Position numbers and translations under genes: made by a program
Source of the DNA: Fortiea sp. LEGE XX443
GTDB taxonomy: Bacteria; Cyanobacteriota; Cyanobacteriia; Cyanobacteriales; Nostocaceae
Direction of reading: 5' to 3'
DNA: 64,000 bases
Assembly (NCBI RefSeq): GCF_015206815.1
Contig: NZ_JADEXZ010000016.1
Coordinates: 22,839 to 86,838 of the forward strand
Shown: piece by piece, positions 44,177 to 52,822 of the stretch
Position numbering within the stretch: the first letter of the stretch is position 1
Layout: each line of letters opens with the position of its first letter
Notes under the pieces: model-generated
The model's input: the letters and a program-made list of their open reading frames with translations, nothing else
Database searches by the model: none
Told to the model about the DNA's origin: nothing

Positions 44177-44761
44177 ATGCTGTCATCTCCCCTAGTGATA
44201 CAAATTCCGCCATCAATGCAAATGACAGACGAACAATTCTTTGAGTTCTGTCAAGTGAATCGTGACTTGCGTATTGAGCAAGATCAATTTGGAGAGATTT
44301 CAATTATGCCACCTACAGGCTCAGAGACAGGTAATAGAGAATTTAATATTGCTGTACAGTTAGGAATTTGGTCAGAAAAAGACGGTACAGGTATCGCTTT
44401 TAGCTCCAGTACAGGATTTACGTTATCTACGGGTGCAAAACGTTCTCCTGATGCTTCCTGGATGAAATTAGAACGGTGGAATACTCTCTCGACTGAACAA
44501 CAACAACGATTTGCTCCTATTTGTCCTGATTTTGTAGTCGAACTGCGATCGCCCAGCGATAATCTTCAACTCCTCAAAGATAAAATGGTTGAATATATGA
44601 AAGAGCCAGGGGTACAGTTAGGCTGGTTGATTGACCGCAAACACTGCCACGTTTATGTTTATCGTCCTGGTCAACCAGAAGAATGTTTAGAGAATCCTGA
44701 TACAGTGAGTGCAGATCCAATTTTACCGGGATTTGTCTTGAATATGTCTAAAGTTTGGTAG
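44177..44761 (+). CDS. Uma2 family protein (tandem copy 1)
   Basis: 194 residues of classic Uma2 form: MTDEQFFEFCQVNRDLRIEQ, ISIMPPTGSETGNREFNI, SSTGFTLSTGAKRSPDASWM (Asp of PD), CPDFVVELRSPSDNLQLLKDKMVEYM (ExK-like) and GWLIDRKHCHVYVYRPG. These residues form the PD-(D/E)XK-like site of the family. Cyanobacteria hold dozens of copies of unknown function. It is followed in the same direction by a paralogue 62 bp downstream, so this is a tandem duplication. ATG start. Confidence 0.9.
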   Translation: MLSSPLVIQIPPSMQMTDEQFFEFCQVNRDLRIEQDQFGEISIMPPTGSETGNREFNIAVQLGIWSEKDGTGIAFSSSTGFTLSTGAKRSPDASWMKLERWNTLSTEQQQRFAPICPDFVVELRSPSDNLQLLKDKMVEYMKEPGVQLGWLIDRKHCHVYVYRPGQPEECLENPDTVSADPILPGFVLNMSKVW

Positions 44762-44823
44762 CTGGATCGTTATCCTAACCGTCTGAGAAGTGTTGCGATA
44801 TTGCCATCCGCGTTACGTTAATT

Positions 44824-45402
44824 ATGACTGCTTTAACTTTACAATTACCTCCTAATCTCAAATTTACGGATGAAGAATTTGAACAGATTGTTGCTGTAAA
44901 TAAAGAGTTGCGCTTGGAATTAACTGCTGAAGGAGAATTGATAATCATGTCACCCACTGGGGGAGAAACGGGGAACCGTAATTTTGATTTGTTAGGTCAA
45001 CTCTGGTTTTGGAACAGTCAAAATAATTTAGGAAAAGCCTTTGATTCTTCCACTGGTTTTAAACTTCCTAATGGTGCAACTCGTTCTCCTGATGCTTCTT
45101 GGGTGAAGATGGAACGTTGGGATGCTCTCACGCTGGAGCAAAGAAAAAAATATCTCCCCTTGTGTCCCGACTTTGCAGTGGAATTGGTTTCAGAAACGGA
45201 TGATGTGGAAGACACTCAAACCAAGATGCAGGAATACTTAGCTTCGGGATTATTACTTGGTTGGTTAATTAACCCCAAAGACAAACAAGTCATAATTTAT
45301 CGTCCAAATCTTGCACCAGAAGTTTTACACTCTCCTACAAGTTTATCTGGTGAAGATGTTCTCCCTGGTTTTATTTTAAATTTACAGCCGATTTTTGCAT
45401 AA
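44824..45402 (+). CDS. Uma2 family protein (tandem copy 2)
   Basis: 192 residues, same architecture as its upstream neighbour: FTDEEFEQIVAVNKELRLEL, LIIMSPTGGETGNRNFDLLG, FDSSTGFKLPNGATRSPDAS, CPDFAVELVSETDDVEDTQTK, and GWLINPKDKQVIIYRP. The two are clearly diverged, hence an older duplication than the pair at 11.6-13.5 kb. Its stop nearly meets the stop of the convergent kinase-TPR gene (1 bp apart). ATG start. Function unknown beyond the nuclease-like fold. Confidence 0.9.
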   Translation: MTALTLQLPPNLKFTDEEFEQIVAVNKELRLELTAEGELIIMSPTGGETGNRNFDLLGQLWFWNSQNNLGKAFDSSTGFKLPNGATRSPDASWVKMERWDALTLEQRKKYLPLCPDFAVELVSETDDVEDTQTKMQEYLASGLLLGWLINPKDKQVIIYRPNLAPEVLHSPTSLSGEDVLPGFILNLQPIFA

Positions 45403-45403
45403 G

Positions 45404-47530
45404 TTAATCATTAGTATTACCTCTATTGCGATTCAAATTAGGTATGGTGGGAACGATGATTGGTTGTGATTTTTCTTTTGGCTGTTGATTCTCGGCTTGG
45501 TTACGCGCATCTATAGCTTGCTGATAGTCTGATTTATATTTAAGAGCTTGGTTATAAGACGCGATCGCATCTTTATATCGTTTTAAATTTAATAACGCAT
45601 TACCTCTGCTATACCAACTTTCGTAATGCTCTGGTTTGTAACGTACTGCTCTATTATATGATGCGATCGCATCAGCATATTTCTGCAAATTATATTGCGA
45701 ATTGCCTAAACTGTACCACAGTTGATAATCGTTGCGTTTAATGCTTGCGGCTTTATTATAAGCTGCGATCGCGTCTTCGTAGCGTTGCAATTGATGTAAT
45801 AACCAACCACGATTATACCATGCTTGATAGTTATTAGAATCATTTTTAATTACTTGGTCAAATGATTCGATAGCTTCTGGATAGCGCCGTAAAGTAATGA
45901 GAACATTACCTCTAGATAACCAAGCTGGGTAATAACTTGGTTGATATTGTACTGCTTTATCATAAGCTGTAAAAGCGTCTATGTAGCGATTTAAATTTAC
46001 TGCCGCATTCCCGCGATTGTACCATATTTGATAGGAGTCTGATTTGATTTCTAGCGCTTTATCATATGCCGCGATCGCCTCATTGTATCGTTTTAAATTT
46101 TGCCATGCCAAACCTTTACTATACCAAGCTTCGACATAATCTGATTTTAATTCTATGGCTTGTTCATAAGCTTTAATTGCATTATCATATTGCTTTAATT
46201 CAGTAAAAACTTCACCTTTAGCGTTCCAAACTTCTGGGTAATCATCGTGCAGTTGTAAAGCTTTGTCAAAAGCTGCGATCGCTTCTGTATATCGTTGTAA
46301 TTTTTGTAAAGTAAAACCTCTACCACTCCAAGCTTCTACATAATCTGGCTGAAGTTGAATGGCTTTTTCATAAGCAGTCAAAGCTGCTGGATATTGTTTT
46401 AGTTTAAATAATGTTTTACCTTGACCATTCCAGCCTTGGGGATAATCTGGTCTAATATTCACTGCTTGTTCATAGGCAGTTAAAGCATCTTGATAGCGTT
46501 GTAATTCAAAAAGTGTATTTCCTTGTTTGGATAATTCTATGGCATTGTTGGCATTAATTTTATTAATTACGAACAAAGACGCTATGCCAGTGGCACCTAC
46601 TAAAAAACTTGCTAATAAAAACTTAATAAATAACCCTTTTTTATGCTTACCAATTTTGATACTTTTTGGAAAAAGTGATGTGGATATACTAACAGTTTTC
46701 GTATCAGGCTGATTGATTTCTTTTAATGCCTGTAATGCTGCTGTTGCGGAAGGGTAACGTTGCCGAAAATCATAACATACCATTTTATTTAAAAAAGCGG
46801 CAAAATCAGGCAAAACTTTAACTTGATTTTCCCAGATAATTTCATTAGTTTCGGCATCTTTTTCTAATTGTTCAGGAGATAAACCAGTCAAAGCTTGAAT
46901 TGCAATTATCCCGACTGCATAGATATCACTGCTAAATTTTGGTGTACCTTGGGCTTGTTCGCTAGGAAGATAGCCAGGAGTACCAATCGCAACGGTAGAT
47001 TTAGTTTGGCCTTCTGGTGTAATCACTTGGGTAGTGATTTGTTTGACTGCACCAAAATCTATCAATATTAACTTACTATCTAAATTACGTCTGAGTAAAT
47101 TGCGGGGATTAACATCACGATGAATCACATTTTGTTGGTGAACAAATTCTAAAATTTCTAAAATTTCTTGTAACATTAATATTACTTGGTCTTGATTGAG
47201 AGTTGTACCAGAAACTAACTCCTCACTCAAGTCATGACCTGGGATAAATTCTTGTACAAGATAAAATTCGGCATTCTCTTCAAAAAAAGCTAATAGTTGC
47301 GGAATGCGATCGTGCGTACCTAATTTATAAAGAACCTGAGCCTCTGTGTCAAATAAACGCCTAGCTGTCTCTAAAGTAGCCGCGTCGCTGGCTTGAGGTT
47401 TAAGTTGTTTAACGACACATTGCGGCGCACCTGGTAGTTGAGTATCGCAAGCTACAAAAGTTTCACCAAATCCCCCACCTCCCAAGTGGCTAATAATTTG
47501 GTATCTTCCAACAAGTGTGTTTCCCAGCAT
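45404..47530 (-). CDS. Serine/threonine protein kinase with TPR sensor region
   Basis: 708 residues. Kinase domain about 9-270: glycine loop LGGGGFGETF, catalytic Lys in CVVKQLKP, HRDVNPRN catalytic loop, LIDFGAV (DFG) and GTPGYLPSEQ activation end. The loop Lys of the usual HRDxKPxN is Asn here; the catalytic Asp and metal-binding Asn are intact. One membrane segment (about 303-325) separates it from about ten tandem tetratricopeptide repeats (ALTAYEQAVNIRPDYPQGWN type), which lie outside the cytoplasm. A short Asn/Pro-rich tail ends the protein. It probably senses an envelope partner. ATG start; convergent with the Uma2 pair. Confidence 0.92.
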   Translation of the reverse strand: MLGNTLVGRYQIISHLGGGGFGETFVACDTQLPGAPQCVVKQLKPQASDAATLETARRLFDTEAQVLYKLGTHDRIPQLLAFFEENAEFYLVQEFIPGHDLSEELVSGTTLNQDQVILMLQEILEILEFVHQQNVIHRDVNPRNLLRRNLDSKLILIDFGAVKQITTQVITPEGQTKSTVAIGTPGYLPSEQAQGTPKFSSDIYAVGIIAIQALTGLSPEQLEKDAETNEIIWENQVKVLPDFAAFLNKMVCYDFRQRYPSATAALQALKEINQPDTKTVSISTSLFPKSIKIGKHKKGLFIKFLLASFLVGATGIASLFVINKINANNAIELSKQGNTLFELQRYQDALTAYEQAVNIRPDYPQGWNGQGKTLFKLKQYPAALTAYEKAIQLQPDYVEAWSGRGFTLQKLQRYTEAIAAFDKALQLHDDYPEVWNAKGEVFTELKQYDNAIKAYEQAIELKSDYVEAWYSKGLAWQNLKRYNEAIAAYDKALEIKSDSYQIWYNRGNAAVNLNRYIDAFTAYDKAVQYQPSYYPAWLSRGNVLITLRRYPEAIESFDQVIKNDSNNYQAWYNRGWLLHQLQRYEDAIAAYNKAASIKRNDYQLWYSLGNSQYNLQKYADAIASYNRAVRYKPEHYESWYSRGNALLNLKRYKDAIASYNQALKYKSDYQQAIDARNQAENQQPKEKSQPIIVPTIPNLNRNRGNTND

Positions 47531-47708
47531 TTGGTTTGCCTAGTTAAATGCAACGCAGTCTGATTCCAATCTTGACACAGGTTTACAGTAAGTCAAAAGG
47601 TAAAAGGAAAAAATCAAACAGGAAAACAATGAATTATATATAAATTTTTTATCAAGCATAACTTCAATTTCTTTTGCCTTTCGACTTTTAACTTTTTACT
47701 TTATTCCC

Positions 47709-48410
47709 ATGATTCCTATTAGCGATCGCCTGCATAATAATCGTAGCAAACCAATGATCAATTATTGGTTAATTGGGATTAATATTGCTATATTTCTCTG
47801 GGAACTTCAGTTAGAACAAAGTAGTCAATTAGGGAATTTTGTTTATAGTTGGGGTTTGATTCCAGGACAAATCACAGCAGCAATTACAAATGCAATTTTT
47901 GGAAATCCCGCAGCTTGGATTGTCGTTTTTTGGCGATCGCTCTCTTTAGTGTTAAATTTGTTTATCCACGCTAGTTTTAGCCAGATATTAGGTAATTTAC
48001 TATTTTTGTGGGTTTTTGGTAAAAGTGTCGAAAATTTTCTCGGACATAGACGCTATCTGGGGTTATACTTAGCGGCTGGCATTTTGACAGGGGTGATGCA
48101 AGTTATGGCTGAACCAAATTTAATGGTGCCATTAGTTGGTGCAAATGGGGCGATCGCGGCAATTTTAGCTGCATACGTAATCAAGTTTCCTCAAAGTAAA
48201 ATTGATACAGTTTTACCTTTATTACTTATATATATTCCGATGGAACTGCCAGCAACTTTTTATCTATTTTGGTGGTTCATTCAACAAATATTTTATGGTA
48301 TAGGTAGTCTAGATATCCCCCCATTTGGGTCAAATTCACCTAGCCTAGCTTATTGGATGCAAATTGTTGGATTATTGATTGGTGTGGCTTACATCAAATT
48401 GAAGAGATGA
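47709..48410 (+). CDS. Rhomboid-family membrane protein, predicted catalytically inactive
   Basis: 233 residues with six or seven transmembrane helices in the rhomboid arrangement (NYWLIGINIAIFLWEL, NLFIHASFSQILGNLLFLWVFGKSVE, FLGHRRYLGLYLAAGILTGV). In active rhomboids the catalytic serine sits in GxSG; here the loop reads GANGAIAA, with Asn in place of Ser. The catalytic histidine helix reads AYWMQIVGLLIG, without His, and the second oxyanion-side residue of HxxxxHxxxN is Gln. All key residues are thus changed, as in iRhom-type pseudoproteases, which bind and hold membrane proteins. The gene is intact with no frameshift. ATG start. Confidence 0.85.
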   Translation: MIPISDRLHNNRSKPMINYWLIGINIAIFLWELQLEQSSQLGNFVYSWGLIPGQITAAITNAIFGNPAAWIVVFWRSLSLVLNLFIHASFSQILGNLLFLWVFGKSVENFLGHRRYLGLYLAAGILTGVMQVMAEPNLMVPLVGANGAIAAILAAYVIKFPQSKIDTVLPLLLIYIPMELPATFYLFWWFIQQIFYGIGSLDIPPFGSNSPSLAYWMQIVGLLIGVAYIKLKR

Positions 48411-48729
48411 TTGTGCGCCAATATTACGACACGGCGTTGCTGAATTTAGGGATGAAATAATGAACCGCAAAGTACGCATTCGCGCAGCGTCTCGTAGAGA
48501 AGAAGAGGTTTTGAGAGATAAATATAAGAAAATCATCCCGCATTTATGCAACACCTACGACACAAGATAGGCGATCGCGCAGACTAATAAATTTATTATA
48601 TGTCTTGCGGCTGAATCCTTTATATATCCAGTGAGAGATTGTATTTTTGGCGAAAAAAATCCATACTCATTCACACTATGGGGTCTCTGCCGTTTCAATT
48701 AAGATTGTTTATTGCAAGTGGTTTTCAAA
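48411..48729. other. Intergenic region before the hybrid kinase
   Basis: About 320 bp with no supportable gene. It contains a repeat-like block (GCGCAGCGTCTCGTAGAGAAG, near 48482-48502) of a type common between Nostocales genes. The hybrid kinase promoter is expected near its end. Confidence 0.4.
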
Positions 48730-51306
48730 ATGCCAGACCATGATCAAGATGAATTAGCAGCTTTACGGCAGCGTGTTGCAGAATTAGAAAACTTAGAAAT
48801 TCAGTATCAGTGTAAGCAACTAGCCCTTGAGGCACAACTGACTGAACTAAAAACAAAACTGACAACAGTAAGTAAAAATCCTCAGAGTCAAGCAGATATG
48901 GCATTGACGCTGCAACAACTCCAACAAGAAAAAGCCGAACGACAACAAGTTGAAATCGCCTTGCAAGAAAGCGAACAACTGCTGAAACTGGCAATAGATG
49001 CGGCTTGGATAGGTTTTTGGGATTGGAATATTTTGACCGATAAATTAATTTGGTCTGAAAGTCACGAACTGTTGTTTGGTTTACCTCCAGGTAGCTTTGA
49101 AAATACTTACGCAGCATTTTTATCTTGTCTGCATCCAGAAGACAGACAATCTGCTACCACAAATATTACTGCTGCTTTGATCAATAAGATTAATTACAAA
49201 GGCGAATTTCGCATCATCTGGCCTGATCAAAGTTTGCATTGGATTTCGGCTCAGGGAAAATTTTACTACGATGAGCAGGGACAAGCGGTGCGGATGTTCG
49301 GCGTATGTATGGATATTACCGGTCGCAAGCAAACAGAAGAAAACACCCGCCAACTCACAAGCCAAGTTCAAGAACAAGCAAATCTCTTAAATGCCATCCT
49401 CGCCGCTTCTGTAGATCATATTTACATATTTGATCACTCAAGCCGCCATAAATACGTTAGTCATGGTGGTGCTGCTGTCATGGGCTTAAAACCGCAGGAT
49501 ATTTTAGGTAAGACATTGCAAGAACTGAATTTACCCAAAGACTTTACAAAACAGGTGGAGAATCAGCAAAAAGCTGTGATGGCATCTGGGAAACCAATTA
49601 AGGATGAATGTAAATTACTCACAGTAGATGGAGTTCATGACTACGAATATATTCTCACCCCACTACGCAACCATGCCCACAATATTGAGGGTGTAATTAT
49701 CGTTTCTCGTGATATCACTGCACACAAAAAAGTAGAACAGTCATTACGCGACAGTGAAGCCAGATTTCGACGTTTGTTTGAGTCTAACTTGGTTGGGGTA
49801 GCTTTTTGGAATGTCGATGGCTTTATTACCGATGCCAATGATGCTTATTTACAGGTAGCTGGTTACACCCGCGATGAGTTTGCTGTGTTAGGTAAAATTA
49901 ATTGGCGAAAACTCACACCACCAGAGTATCAACATTTAGACGATCGCGCGATCGCAGAAGTTAAAGAAACTGGAGTTTCGCGGATTTATGAGAAAGAGTA
50001 CGTCCATCGCAATGGTAAACGAGTCGCAGTTGCTTTAGGGGTAGCATTGTTAAATGATTCCCAAGATAACGGTGTGGCTTTTGTATTAGATATTAGCGAT
50101 CGCAAACGCGCCGAACAAGAACGTGATCATCTACTGCAAACAGAACGCATCGCCCGCCAAGAAGCAGAAGTCGCTAACCGCATCAAAGATGAGTTTCTCG
50201 CGGTTCTCTCCCATGAACTGCGGACTCCACTCAACCCGATTTTAGGCTGGGCAAAATTGCTGCGAAATCGCAAGTTTGATGAAAACACTACGAAACAAGC
50301 CTTAGAAACTATTGAACGCAACGCTAAATTACAAACCCAATTAATTGAAGATTTATTAGATGTCTCTCGCATCTTGCAAGGAAAATTGAGCTTAAATGTT
50401 TGTCCTGTAAGTTTGGTGATGATAGTTCAAGCAGCCTTGGAGACAATCCGCTTGGCAGCAGAAGCCAAGTCTATTCAAGTTAATACTATATTTGATCCCA
50501 GCATTGGACAAGTCATGGGTGATCCCAATCGGTTGCAACAAGTGGTGTGGAATCTACTTTCTAATGCAGTTAAGTTTACACCAGCCGCCGGACAGGTAGA
50601 AATTCAAGTTAAAGAAGTTGACGGCCAAGCGCAAATTCAAGTTAGCGATACAGGAAAAGGAATTACACCAGAATTTTTACCTTATGTGTTTGATTACTTT
50701 CGTCAAGGTGACGGTACTACGACGCGTAAATTTGGTGGCTTAGGCTTAGGACTGGCGATTGTGCGTCAAGTAGTAGAAATGCACGGCGGAACAGTCAAGG
50801 CAGAAAGTCCTGGTGAAGAATTAGGTGCTACCTTTACAGTCAAGATACCGTTATTGGTCATGAACGAACCAATCAAACGTGAAGAAACAGAACTTTTACC
50901 TTGTGCGCCTGAGTCGCCAAATCTTGCAGGGGTCAAAATTTTAGTTGTGGATGACGAACCAGATATCCGCGACTTAGTTACCTTCATTTTGCAAGATTAT
51001 GATGTGGATGTTACCGCAGTCACATCCGCAACGGCAGCCCTAGAGGCACTGTCGCACTCAATACCTGATATGTTGATTAGTGATATTGGAATGCCTGAAG
51101 TAGATGGTTATATGCTAATTCGGCAGTTGAGAAAGCGATCGCCCCAACAAGGCGGAAATTTACCCGCGATCGCTCTGACAGCTTATGCTGGAGAAATGAA
51201 CCAGCAGCAAGCACTAACGGCTGGATTTCAACTACACATACCTAAACCAGTAGATCCAGACGCATTAGTCAATGCGATCGTCACTTTGCTGAGTGCTGAG
51301 TGCTGA
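48730..51306 (+). CDS. Hybrid sensor histidine kinase (three PAS, HisKA, HATPase, receiver)
   Basis: 858 residues from ATG 48730 (the frame opens at TTG 48712). A coiled coil (about 5-80) leads to three PAS domains (about 85-205, 215-335, 335-455). The HisKA phosphoacceptor is in FLAVLSHELRTPLNPILGW. The HATPase has NAVKFTPAAG, DTGKGI and FGGLGLGLAI. The receiver (about 730-850) has VVDDEPDIRD and acceptor Asp in LISDIGMPEVDG. No transmembrane segment is seen, so it is cytosolic. Its signal is unknown. The stop codon lies inside a heptamer repeat (GTGCTGA), so the last residues SAEC are encoded by the repeat. No partner regulator is adjacent. Confidence 0.92.
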   Translation: MPDHDQDELAALRQRVAELENLEIQYQCKQLALEAQLTELKTKLTTVSKNPQSQADMALTLQQLQQEKAERQQVEIALQESEQLLKLAIDAAWIGFWDWNILTDKLIWSESHELLFGLPPGSFENTYAAFLSCLHPEDRQSATTNITAALINKINYKGEFRIIWPDQSLHWISAQGKFYYDEQGQAVRMFGVCMDITGRKQTEENTRQLTSQVQEQANLLNAILAASVDHIYIFDHSSRHKYVSHGGAAVMGLKPQDILGKTLQELNLPKDFTKQVENQQKAVMASGKPIKDECKLLTVDGVHDYEYILTPLRNHAHNIEGVIIVSRDITAHKKVEQSLRDSEARFRRLFESNLVGVAFWNVDGFITDANDAYLQVAGYTRDEFAVLGKINWRKLTPPEYQHLDDRAIAEVKETGVSRIYEKEYVHRNGKRVAVALGVALLNDSQDNGVAFVLDISDRKRAEQERDHLLQTERIARQEAEVANRIKDEFLAVLSHELRTPLNPILGWAKLLRNRKFDENTTKQALETIERNAKLQTQLIEDLLDVSRILQGKLSLNVCPVSLVMIVQAALETIRLAAEAKSIQVNTIFDPSIGQVMGDPNRLQQVVWNLLSNAVKFTPAAGQVEIQVKEVDGQAQIQVSDTGKGITPEFLPYVFDYFRQGDGTTTRKFGGLGLGLAIVRQVVEMHGGTVKAESPGEELGATFTVKIPLLVMNEPIKREETELLPCAPESPNLAGVKILVVDDEPDIRDLVTFILQDYDVDVTAVTSATAALEALSHSIPDMLISDIGMPEVDGYMLIRQLRKRSPQQGGNLPAIALTAYAGEMNQQQALTAGFQLHIPKPVDPDALVNAIVTLLSAEC

Positions 51307-51315
51307 GTGCTGAGT
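51291..51315. repeat. GTGCTGA short tandem repeat overlapping the kinase stop
   Basis: GAGTGCTGAGTGCTGAGTGC continues TGAG, giving three tandem heptamers that provide the stop codon TGA and part of the final codons. Related heptamer runs lie at 22509-22525, 22618-22650 and 63700-63732. Confidence 0.7.
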
Positions 51316-51329
51316 GGGGAGTAAAAATA

Positions 51330-51569
51330 CTAGTACAGCATGGCGTAAATAAGTAGGTCGGTGTTAAAAATTGTCGTTATGACAAGGCAGGAGGCAGAGG
51401 GCAGAAGGCAGAAGGGAAGGGGTTTTCAAGCTACTTTACTTTCCGTTACATAGTTCGGTTTATTTGCACCTTTCTACTTAAACCACCCATTCCAAATGTC
51501 TGAGACACTTGCGGCAAGGTAATTACGAATTACGAATTACGAATTACGAATTCCGCGTAGCGGTACTAG
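51330..51569. repeat. MITE-like element, copy B, interrupted by a second element
   Basis: Ends CTAGTACAGC (51330) and GCGGTACTAG (51560) are inverted repeats. It is the reverse complement of copy A at 21468-21571 over its outer parts: CATGGCGTAAAT on one side, ACCACCCATTC and tandem AATTACG heptamers on the other. It contains one more heptamer-like unit (AATTCCG) than copy A, and a 129-bp insert at 51351-51479 that is absent from copy A. Confidence 0.8.
51351..51479. repeat. 129-bp insert with its own inverted ends
   Basis: The insert begins AAGTAGGTCGGTG and ends CACCTTTCTACTT; reversed, the end reads AAGTAGAAAGGTG, matching 10 of 13 positions. Removing exactly these 129 bases restores the sequence of copy A (GCGTAAAT then AAACCACCC). 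The inside has GGCAGAG/GGCAGAA tandem units. No coding potential. Confidence 0.7.
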
Positions 51570-51689
51570 CCCTTAGCCCCTTTAAACAAACACTTGATTT
51601 TTATGGCAGTAACCTATATATTGCTACCCATCTTTTACCGCTAAACTTTTGTATCCCCTGCGTAACCATGCGGTTTCGATAACTTCATC

Positions 51690-52598
51690 ATGTCTAGCCA
51701 AAGCATAATTCAAAGTATATATACTGATGGCGCTTGCACTGGTAATCCTGGCCCTGGTGGTTGGGGTGTTGTAGTTTATTTCAACAACGGCTCAGTTCAC
51801 GAAATGGGTGATGCTGCGCCCCACACTACCAACAATAAAATGGAAATGCAAGCTGCGATCGCCGCCTTAAAATATTTCCATGCCTCTGGACAATCTCAAC
51901 CCATCACACTCTATACCGATAGCGAATATCTGATCAATTGTGTTACCAAATGGGTAAAAGGCTGGAAAAAAAAAGGCTGGAAAAAAGCAGATGGGAATCC
52001 CGTCCAAAATCAAGACCTTTTAGAAGTTTTAGATAAACTCAATAACCGACAGATCAGTTGGCAACATGTTCGTGGTCATGCTGGTAACGTCGGTAACGAA
52101 CGCTGTGATGCGATCGCCCGTAGTTTTGCTACTGGTAAAATGCCATCTCTCCAAGAATTATCTTCTACCAACGCTCACAAAACTTTACCTACTGAAAGTG
52201 AGCTAAATGTAGCAAAAGTTTCTGAAGATAAGGCACACTCGAGAATAATTAACAAAGTAAAATCGGAAACTATTACTTCTGCATCAGATATAACCGTTAT
52301 GGAACCACCCACCGCACAGACGGCGGCCGCAATTGATACAACAACCCCTGGAATCAGGATCGAACAACTCCGCAACTTAGTTGAAACTCTACGTATCGCA
52401 GATGAAATTGCTGAAAAAGGCTATCTAATTACCAGTTCTGAATTAGCAGACTTGATGGATGTCCACGCCAGCGCCGTCACTAGCCGGGGAGATCAGTGGC
52501 GCTGGCGAAACTGGATTGTTTCAAGAGTTCGACGCGAAGGTAATCAAATTCTCTGGGAACTGGAACGAGGCGATCGCGTGGGAGGTGAGGAGGAGTAG
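51690..52598 (+). CDS. rnhA: Ribonuclease H with extra C-terminal helical domain
   Basis: 302 residues. The first 150 residues are RNase HI, degrading RNA in RNA-DNA hybrids: SIYTDGACTGNPGPGGWG (Asp), TNNKMEMQAAIAAL (Glu), TLYTDSEYLIN (Asp) and HVRGHAGNVGNERCDAIA (His, Asp). All catalytic residues are present. A variable linker (about 160-220) leads to a C-terminal module of 75 residues (TPGIRIEQLRNLVETLRIAD, LDVHASAVTS-like DVHASAVTSRGDQWRWRNWIV) that looks like a winged helix seen in other cyanobacterial proteins. The module is unusual on RNase H and could bind nucleic acid. ATG start. Confidence 0.9.
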   Translation: MSSQSIIQSIYTDGACTGNPGPGGWGVVVYFNNGSVHEMGDAAPHTTNNKMEMQAAIAALKYFHASGQSQPITLYTDSEYLINCVTKWVKGWKKKGWKKADGNPVQNQDLLEVLDKLNNRQISWQHVRGHAGNVGNERCDAIARSFATGKMPSLQELSSTNAHKTLPTESELNVAKVSEDKAHSRIINKVKSETITSASDITVMEPPTAQTAAAIDTTTPGIRIEQLRNLVETLRIADEIAEKGYLITSSELADLMDVHASAVTSRGDQWRWRNWIVSRVRREGNQILWELERGDRVGGEEE

Positions 52599-52822
52599 AC
52601 TGACTATACTAGACCCTTAGATATAGCCTAGAGCTACTCAAAGCCTAGGCTATACGTAAACAAAATTCATATAAGATAATTTTTTTATATTGCAAACTTT
52701 TTAGATTATTTTGTTAGCTAGTTTGTACTGCTTATATTAGTAACAATTGGGATAAAACGAAGATATCAATAAAGTCTCATATCATGAGAAATAATATGTT
52801 TAGATTAGTCAAATAAAATTGT

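Larger units (their letters stand above)
51307..51689. other. Intergenic region dominated by a repeat element
   Basis: 383 bp. The first two thirds are the nested repeat element (51330-51569). The remaining 120 bp before the RNase H gene hold no gene and presumably the promoter. Confidence 0.5.

Noticed and set aside
48725..49117. 130-residue minus-strand ORF at the start of the hybrid kinase
   Set aside because: It is antisense to the coiled coil and first PAS domain and has no plausible start context.
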